Assembly (NCBI GenBank): GCA_041672385.1
Contig: JBAYZQ010000068.1
Span: 1-11,087, forward strand
Direction: 5' to 3'
DNA length: 11,087 nucleotides
Source of the DNA: JBAYZQ01 sp041672385
Lineage (GTDB): Bacteria; Spirochaetota; Spirochaetia; Sphaerochaetales; Sphaerochaetaceae
Part shown: positions 6,735 through 11,087 of the stretch, one piece after another
Position numbering within the stretch: the first letter of the stretch is position 1
Layout: the number at the start of each line of letters is the position of its first letter
Position numbers and translations under genes: made by a program
The notes under the pieces: generated by a model
What the model saw: only the letters and a program-made list of their open reading frames with translations
Databases searched by the model: none
What the model was told of the DNA's origin: nothing

Positions 6735-7748
6735 TTATTTGATTATTTTTGAATATAAAATATCTTTTGCATCAAAAGCTTTTTCGATTATTCCATACTC
6801 TTTCTGAGTATTTATTAACTTATTCCAAGAAACAGGATTTGCTGTTCCAATACCATTTTCTTTTGTAAAATCACTTTGCCATAGATAAGTTTCAAAAACT
6901 TCATTGATAATCTGAATAGTGATATCACGTTTTGCAGCTTGGAATGTCTTTACATAGTTTTCCACTGATAAGTCAACAGCTTCATCAGCATTGCCATCAC
7001 AAATGTACTCAATAGATTTTGTTAAAGCTTTACTAAATGCATCTATTACTTCAGGATGATTTTCAGTATAAGCATCACTTGCAATTAGAACATTACCAAA
7101 TGAAGGTAATACTGTATCAGAACGAATTTCAGCTACATTAGCTCCAGCATTGTTCAATTCTATAGTACGAAGCATAGAAAAAACGATGGCATCCACTTGT
7201 CCAGTAGTTAAAGCATTCAAAATAGCACCTGTACCAATTACTTCAAGCTCGATATCATCTAATGTCAAACCTACACTCTTTAATAGTACTTGTAGCTGAA
7301 TATAGTTAGGGCTACCTAAGCTTGTTACGGCAACTTTCTTTCCTTTTAAGTCAATTGCAGTTTTTATGTCTGAGTCAGCTTTAAAAATAGTTGATCCCAA
7401 TCCATGTTGATAAGTATTATGAACAATCTTAACTGGAATTCCATTTGAACAGGCTGTTACAACAGCATCAGCATTTGGAAAACCAAACTCAACATTACCG
7501 GCAGCTACATTTTTAATAATGTCAGAAGCTGCAGCATAATAAAATTCAACATCAAGTCCTTCTTCTTCAAAAAAACCTTTTAATTCTGCAAGATAAAGAG
7601 GAGAGTAATATGGTGTAGCTCCACCATCTAACTGAATTGTAACGTTTGTTAATTCCCCTGCGCCTACGCCTTTTTCTTCTGCTCCTTGAGCCCATAAGCA
7701 ACCAACTAATAAAATAAGTATAATTGCTATCGATGTAATTTTTTTCAT
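6735..7748 (-). CDS. NMT1/THI5-like substrate-binding lipoprotein of an ABC importer
   Basis: Extracytoplasmic ligand-capture protein of 337 residues. It has a lipoprotein signal peptide: KK at 2-3, a hydrophobic core at 4-15 and a lipobox ending LVGC with the lipidated cysteine at 17. The mature N-terminus WAQGAEEKG is typical of spirochaete lipoproteins. The fold is that of NMT1/THI5/SsuA-like proteins: TPYYSPLYLAELKGFFEEEG (45-64), the VAAGNVEFGF block, DLKGKKVAVT and ALTTGQVDAIV. Relatives bind formyl-aminopyrimidines (ThiY), riboflavin (RibY), sulfonates (SsuA) or nitrate (NrtA). With orotate-handling enzymes downstream, orotate or a related pyrimidine is the likely ligand (inference). 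The start at 7748 shares an ATGA with the upstream phosphorylase gene, whose last codons supply an AGGAG. Confidence 0.9.
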   Translation of the reverse strand: MKKITSIAIILILLVGCLWAQGAEEKGVGAGELTNVTIQLDGGATPYYSPLYLAELKGFFEEEGLDVEFYYAAASDIIKNVAAGNVEFGFPNADAVVTACSNGIPVKIVHNTYQHGLGSTIFKADSDIKTAIDLKGKKVAVTSLGSPNYIQLQVLLKSVGLTLDDIELEVIGTGAILNALTTGQVDAIVFSMLRTIELNNAGANVAEIRSDTVLPSFGNVLIASDAYTENHPEVIDAFSKALTKSIEYICDGNADEAVDLSVENYVKTFQAAKRDITIQIINEVFETYLWQSDFTKENGIGTANPVSWNKLINTQKEYGIIEKAFDAKDILYSKIIK

Positions 7749-8536
7749 AATTTTTCTCCTTTGAAATTATTATTTATTTTTACAACTGCATCTAAAGTTG
7801 TTTTACACATTTTAATTTGAGCATCTTCAAAATCTACTAACCATTTGTCTTCAATACGATTACAATGAACTACACAAATACTTCCCGCATATACGTTATT
7901 TAATTGTGCTAGAGTAAATACTGTTTCAGCTTCCATCTCAATATTTTTTATTTTCAAATTTTCATAATATTTGATTAAATCCACATCTTCGGTAGATTCC
8001 CCTAAGATATTTCTTCCTTGTCCTTTATAAAAAGACCCAACTGAAACACAAATTCCCATATGATAATCAAGCTTATTTTCATCACATACTTTTTTTAAGG
8101 CATCAACCACCTCATAAGAGGCTATTGCAGGATATTCAGGTCTTACATAAAAAGATGAAGCTCCTCCTAATCGCATTGCTCCAGTATTAATTATTAAATC
8201 ACCACAATTAATACCTTTTTGTACTGCTCCGGTTCCTCCGGTTCTAATTAAGACTTTTGCTCCTAAGTAAATAAGTTCTTGAACTGCTATTTCAGTAGAA
8301 GCAGATCCTATTCCTGTTGAACAAACACTTAATTTCACCCCTTTATACGTTCCACTACCTAAGGTAAATTCCCTGTTTTTTGAAATGATAGAAAAACTAT
8401 CACAAAGACTTGCAAATTTTTCAACTCGTTCAGGATTGCCGGGAAGTAAAACAATTTCCTCAACATCGCCTTTTATACATTTTAGATGTGGCATTAGACC
8501 ATTTAAAAATGGTTTGTCTGCCGATATATATTCCAT
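7745..8536 (-). CDS. Uridine phosphorylase-family nucleoside phosphorylase
   Basis: Cytoplasmic enzyme of the PNP_UDP_1 family (263 residues), which cleaves a nucleoside with phosphate to a free base and ribose-1-phosphate. It aligns well with E. coli Udp: LPGNPERVEK (31-40) with phosphate-binding R37, STGIGSASTEIA (73-84), R98 in RTGGTGA, SFYKGQGR with Q173 and R175 at the places of the uracil-binding Gln166 and Arg168, and EME (200-202) at the ribose site. Two changes are visible: N34 for the usual Asp in GDPERV, and Gly101 where Udp has Thr94. The start at 8536 has an excellent GGAGG 5 nt upstream. It sits between permease and binding-protein genes, so it likely acts on the imported compound or a related nucleoside: uridine, or possibly orotidine, giving orotate for the pathway below. 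The exact substrate is not determined. Confidence 0.85.
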   Translation of the reverse strand: MEYISADKPFLNGLMPHLKCIKGDVEEIVLLPGNPERVEKFASLCDSFSIISKNREFTLGSGTYKGVKLSVCSTGIGSASTEIAVQELIYLGAKVLIRTGGTGAVQKGINCGDLIINTGAMRLGGASSFYVRPEYPAIASYEVVDALKKVCDENKLDYHMGICVSVGSFYKGQGRNILGESTEDVDLIKYYENLKIKNIEMEAETVFTLAQLNNVYAGSICVVHCNRIEDKWLVDFEDAQIKMCKTTLDAVVKINNNFKGEKL

Positions 8537-8567
8537 AGATTCCTCCGTTATATGAATATTAAAAAAA

Positions 8568-9365
8568 TTAATTTATCTTTGACAAATTTTCCGAATCATG
8601 CCAACGCAGCATATATTTTCCTAGTAAGTCAATTATTTCATATGAAATAATTCCTACTAATACTGTTACTACAATACCAGCCATCAATAATCCTGTATTA
8701 TAGGTAGCAGAACCATAAGTTAAAATGTAACCTAAGCCTACTTTTCCGGACATCCATTCAGCAACTATGGCTCCAATAACAGCTTGAACTATTCCAACTT
8801 TCAAACCTGAAAAAAGCATTGGCATTGAATACATCATTTCTACCTTAGAAAAAATCTTCCACTTATTAGCCTTTAAAATTTTCATTAAATACCGCACATC
8901 AGTAGGAATTGACCCTATTCCCAAAATAACACCTGTCATTACAGGGAATATTACCATTGATACTATTAATACCAATTTTGAGGTTACACCAATTCCAAAC
9001 CAAACTACAAAAAGCGGAACTAAAGCAATTTTTGGTGAGGTCTGCAAAAAAATTATATGAGGCATTAATGCTGTTTTTAGCCAATCTATTTTTGCAAAAA
9101 AGTAACCAAATAAAATTCCTAAAAATACGCCAATAAGAAAACCGACAACCACTTCCCAAGAGGTGGTCCACAAATGTGGCCAAATCATCCCTGTAGAAAA
9201 TAATTCAAGGAAAGATTTTAGTACAATCTTTGGAGAAGGAAGTACAAAAGTGGGAACATCGTGTGTAGAAACATAAATTTGCCAAATTAATATGAAGATG
9301 CTTATTGAAAGCAAATATTCACCAATTAATTTGAAAGAAGCTTTGACTTTTCCTTTTGCCCTCAT
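8568..9365 (-). CDS. ABC transporter permease (SsuC/TauC-like), first permease
   Basis: Inner-membrane permease subunit of 265 residues, BPD_transp_1 family, with about six hydrophobic segments; the first is at roughly 15-32. The subfamily block QTSPKIALVPLFVVWFGIG lies at 108-126 and the ATPase-coupling loop at about 176-212 (EMMYSMPMLFSGLKV... to ...KVGLG). It is a paralogue of the permease at 5928-6713. The ATG at 9365 overlaps the ATPase stop by 4 nt (ATGA) and is preceded by GGAGG with 8-nt spacing. The next gene begins after 31 nt. Coupling to the ATPase and the shared operon suggest one importer with a two-permease channel. Confidence 0.9.
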   Translation of the reverse strand: MRAKGKVKASFKLIGEYLLSISIFILIWQIYVSTHDVPTFVLPSPKIVLKSFLELFSTGMIWPHLWTTSWEVVVGFLIGVFLGILFGYFFAKIDWLKTALMPHIIFLQTSPKIALVPLFVVWFGIGVTSKLVLIVSMVIFPVMTGVILGIGSIPTDVRYLMKILKANKWKIFSKVEMMYSMPMLFSGLKVGIVQAVIGAIVAEWMSGKVGLGYILTYGSATYNTGLLMAGIVVTVLVGIISYEIIDLLGKYMLRWHDSENLSKIN

Positions 9366-10111
9366 CCAATTATCCTCCTCAAATACTTACTATATTCCTG
9401 AAATTCTTCTGTTTCTCTTACAGATACATCCCTTGGTCTTTCCAAATCAATATCAACAATTTCATTTATCTTTCCTGGGCGAGTAGACATTACTACAACC
9501 CTATCAGACAAAAATACTGACTCTGAAATACTATGAGTAACAAAAACAATGGTCTTGTTTGTTTTCTGCCAAATTTTTAATAATTCAACATTCATATGAT
9601 CTCGGGTTAATGCATCAAGTGCCCCGAAGGGTTCATCCATAAGCAATATTGGGGCATCATAAGAAAGAGCTCTAGCAATAGACACTCTTTGTTTCATTCC
9701 ACCTGAAAGCTCCCTTGGTAACGAATCTTTAAATTCTGTTAATCCTACAAGATTTAATAGGTCATCAAGTCTTTCCTCTGATTCTTTGGTTTTAATTTTT
9801 TTTATTTCTAAAGGAAAACCTGCATTTTGTTTTACTGTCTTCCAAGGCAACAAAACTGAATCTTGAAATACAAATCCTAAATCTTGCTTAGGACCTCCCT
9901 CATATTCTATTGATCCTTTAGTTGGTTTATCCAACCCTCCAATTATTCTCAAAAATGTAGATTTACCACATCCAGAAGGTCCAATGATAGAAACAAACTC
10001 ACCTTTTTTTATTTCTAAATTAATATCTTGAAGAGCAATTGTGTCTTCCTTCATTAAGCCGTGGTATACTTTTGAAAGATTGTGCGTTTTTAAGCAATAA
10101 TCATTTTGCAT
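9362..10111 (-). CDS. ABC transporter ATP-binding protein (SsuB/TauB/NrtD-like)
   Basis: Cytoplasmic ATPase powering the importer, 249 residues. All nucleotide-binding motifs are intact and in order: Walker A GPSGCGKST (44-52), Q-loop Gln83 in FVFQDSVLLPW, signature LSGGMKQR (135-142), Walker B ILLMDE (155-160), D-loop GALD (163-166) and switch His193 (FVTHS). The VFQ...LLPW wording is typical of the nitrate/sulfonate/taurine ATPase group, matching the permeases and the NMT1-like binding protein. The start at 10111 lies inside the end of the regulator gene (11-nt overlap) and has GGGAG 6 nt upstream; the stop overlaps permease 1 (ATGA). It is the only ATPase in the operon, so a homodimer probably serves both permeases. 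Confidence 0.93.
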   Translation of the reverse strand: MQNDYCLKTHNLSKVYHGLMKEDTIALQDINLEIKKGEFVSIIGPSGCGKSTFLRIIGGLDKPTKGSIEYEGGPKQDLGFVFQDSVLLPWKTVKQNAGFPLEIKKIKTKESEERLDDLLNLVGLTEFKDSLPRELSGGMKQRVSIARALSYDAPILLMDEPFGALDALTRDHMNVELLKIWQKTNKTIVFVTHSISESVFLSDRVVVMSTRPGKINEIVDIDLERPRDVSVRETEEFQEYSKYLRRIIG

Positions 10112-10859
10112 TTATGTCTCCCTTATAACCTAATGAACGTGAGATTTTATTTGCACATTCTTTTAAGGCTTTTATTTTTTGATCATCTATTTCATCAATT
10201 TCTTTTAACTTGTTGAAAGCAACACTTGCTACTGGATAACCCATTGCATCAAAAATAGGGCAAGCTATTCCAACTACCCCTAATTGCAATTCTTCATTAG
10301 ACTTTGCATAACCCAGCTTTTTAACTTTTTTTAAATCCTCTATATATTCATCTAAATTAGAAATTGTATTAATTGTGACCTTTTTGAAGGTACTATTTTG
10401 ATTTTCTTTTATTACTTTTTCTTCGGGTAGATATGCTTCAATAGCTTTTCCTGCTGAAGTTGCATATTTAGGTATTGCAAAGCCAGTACGAACAAAAAAA
10501 TACTGCGTATCTGTATTTTGAATATAATCAATACAGACTGTACTTCCATTTTCTAAAATACAAAGTTCCACCGTTTTATTAATTTCTTTTGAAAATTCTT
10601 CTAAATACTTATGGGCACTTTGGGTTAGGGCATTTTTTTGTGTCATATTCTGAGCTAAGGTTAAAACTTTAAATCCAATTCTATATCTTTTTGTTTCACT
10701 GTCTTGTAAAGTGAACCCTTCTTCTTTAAGACAAGACAAAATCCTATGGACAGCACTAGTTGAAATATTCAATTCGTCTGACACTTCTTTCACTGAAATT
10801 CCATTAGGCTTTTTACTTAAAAGCGTTAATATTGACAAAGTTCTAACAATTAATTCCAT
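10101..10859 (-). CDS. IclR-family transcriptional regulator
   Basis: DNA-binding regulator of 252 residues, usual for IclR proteins. The N-terminal winged helix-turn-helix spans about residues 1-65 (GISVKEVSDEL then NISTSAVHRILSCLKEEG). The C-terminal effector-binding GAF-like domain shows the family marks YATSAGKAI (132-140), EELQLGVVGIACPIFDAMG (189-207) and ASVAFN (211-216). The ATG at 10859 has GAGGG 7 nt upstream. It is the first gene of the operon and overlaps the ATPase gene by 11 nt, so it is co-transcribed with what it likely controls. An inverted repeat between its promoter and its start codon suggests autoregulation, with the pathway substrate (orotate or an intermediate) as probable effector. 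Whether it represses or activates cannot be read from sequence; the operator downstream of the -10 favours repression. Confidence 0.93.
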   Translation of the reverse strand: MELIVRTLSILTLLSKKPNGISVKEVSDELNISTSAVHRILSCLKEEGFTLQDSETKRYRIGFKVLTLAQNMTQKNALTQSAHKYLEEFSKEINKTVELCILENGSTVCIDYIQNTDTQYFFVRTGFAIPKYATSAGKAIEAYLPEEKVIKENQNSTFKKVTINTISNLDEYIEDLKKVKKLGYAKSNEELQLGVVGIACPIFDAMGYPVASVAFNKLKEIDEIDDQKIKALKECANKISRSLGYKGDINAK

Positions 10860-10872
10860 TTCCTGTCCCTCT

Positions 10873-10893
10873 ATACGGGATACTATTCCGTAT
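10873..10893. promoter_or_regulatory. Inverted-repeat operator candidate for the IclR regulator
   Basis: The half-sites ATACGGGA (10873-10880) and TTCCGTAT (10886-10893) form an inverted repeat with one mismatch around a 5-nt spacer. A second perfect repeat (GATAC, 10879-10883; GTATC, 10890-10894) overlaps it. It lies just downstream of the -10 hexamer, about +9 to +30 of the expected transcript, where a bound repressor would block transcription. Length and symmetry suit an IclR-family dimer. No DNA-binding data exist here, so the pairing with this regulator is inferred. Confidence 0.6.
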
Positions 10894-10908
10894 CACGATT
10901 ATAAAGAA

Positions 10909-10936
10909 ATTATAACATAGATAATTTCGTTGTCAA
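10909..10936 (-). promoter_or_regulatory. Sigma-70-type promoter of the catabolic operon
   Basis: On the minus strand a perfect -35 TTGACA (10931-10936) and a perfect -10 TATAAT (10909-10914) are separated by 16 nt. Transcription should begin near 10902, giving a leader of about 40 nt before the regulator gene. A second TATAAT (10898-10903) lies too far from the -35 to be used with it. This is the only strong promoter I see for the whole minus-strand gene series. Confidence 0.75.
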
Positions 10937-10946
10937 CAATTATATT

Positions 10947-11018
10947 TTATTTTTTTTTGACGGTTTCCTGCAAGGTTAAATGTCCATCATATTTATTAGT
11001 TTTATTAGTTTTTTTCAT
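10947..11018 (-). CDS. Possible 23-residue small ORF
   Basis: An ATG at 11018 opens a 23-codon frame ending in TAA at 10947-10949. Its start overlaps the stop of the upstream gene (TAATG), and GGAGG lies 7 nt before it, among the strongest ribosome binding sites in the window. The product is lysine-rich (KKTNKTNK at 2-9, KKK at the end) with a middle KYDGHLTLQETV and no membrane segment. I recognise no family. The context indicates translation by coupling; it could be a genuine small protein or the remnant of a longer gene cut off by a stop. The operon promoter lies directly downstream, with no intrinsic terminator between. Confidence 0.4.
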   Translation of the reverse strand: MKKTNKTNKYDGHLTLQETVKKK

Positions 11019-11087
11019 TAGATTGCCTCCAGGAATGTTGAATTAGGATAGAATTGCTTTATTTCTTCTTGCAAAGCTTCATAAGGA
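11018..11087 (-). CDS. 3' end of an unrecognised protein (22 residues visible)
   Basis: The frame is open from the right edge of the window to a TAA at 11018-11020 and encodes 22 visible residues (including EALQEEIKQFYPNSTFLEAI). The other two minus frames carry stops in this stretch, and the stop is followed by a coupled start with a strong ribosome binding site, which supports real coding sequence. Too little is visible to name a family. It belongs to an upstream transcription unit on the same strand as the orotate operon. Confidence 0.5.
   Translation of the reverse strand, partial: PYEALQEEIKQFYPNSTFLEAI

Noticed and set aside
8556..8585. Internal minus-strand promoter before the phosphorylase gene (TTGTCA, 18 nt, TAATAT)
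   Set aside because: Both hexamers are imperfect, the spacing is long, and the region is AT-rich, so such matches are expected by chance.
8899..9183. Second minus-strand frame inside permease 1
   Set aside because: It overlaps the permease completely in another frame and shows no recognisable protein features.
5928..10111. Thiamine-precursor (HMP) or sulfonate importer
   Set aside because: The fold families allow it, but no thiamine or sulfur gene and no TPP riboswitch-like leader is seen near; the neighbours all concern orotate chemistry.
1..11087. tRNA, rRNA, CRISPR array, insertion sequence or phage genes
   Set aside because: I looked for repeat-spacer patterns, transposase-like proteins, terminal repeats and tRNA-like ends and saw none; nearly all bases are accounted for by the genes listed.

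Overview
The window is AT-rich bacterial DNA using the standard code: TGA is a stop in several ATGA gene overlaps. The substrate-binding protein is a lipoprotein whose mature start (Cys-Leu-Trp-Ala-Gln-Gly-Ala-Glu-Glu-Lys) resembles Treponema-type spirochaete lipoproteins. Together with the AT-rich composition and fermentative-looking gene content, this suggests a host-associated anaerobic spirochaete, but the assignment is tentative.

Layout. The left edge (1-225, + strand) is the 3' end of an unrecognised gene, followed by a strong hairpin (250-285) in the convergent intergenic space. From 10859 down to 324, ten tightly packed genes plus an IclR-type regulator run on the minus strand. In order of transcription they are: IclR regulator, ABC ATPase, permease 1, uridine phosphorylase-family enzyme, NMT1/THI5-like binding lipoprotein, permease 2, M20 N-carbamoyl amidohydrolase, dihydroorotase (PyrC), dihydroorotate dehydrogenase electron-transfer subunit (PyrK), dihydroorotate dehydrogenase catalytic subunit (PyrD, class 1B) and aspartate ammonia-lyase (AspA). 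Most neighbours overlap by 4 or 11 nt or lie within about 30 nt; the two larger gaps (5871-5927 and 1710-1801) each hold an AT-rich inverted repeat. A consensus promoter (TTGACA, 16 nt, TATAAT) with an inverted-repeat operator lies just upstream of the regulator. At the right edge (minus strand) is the 3' end of another gene, overlapping by one base a possible 23-codon ORF with an excellent ribosome binding site.

How the genes work together. The pyr genes present are only those shared by pyrimidine synthesis and orotate breakdown. No carAB, pyrB, pyrE or pyrF is seen, and the operon also encodes an amidohydrolase that would destroy carbamoyl-aspartate, plus aspartase. Run in reverse, the set gives a complete path: orotate + NADH to dihydroorotate (PyrDK), to N-carbamoyl-L-aspartate (PyrC), to L-aspartate + NH3 + CO2 (M20 enzyme), to fumarate + NH3 (AspA). 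This matches the orotate fermentation route known biochemically from Clostridium (Zymobacterium) oroticum. Here it is joined to a dedicated NMT1-type ABC importer with two different permeases, a nucleoside phosphorylase that could release a free base, and an IclR regulator. I infer a self-contained orotate (or orotate-nucleoside) uptake and catabolism operon. The enzyme families are seen in the sequence; the pathway direction and transporter substrate are inference.
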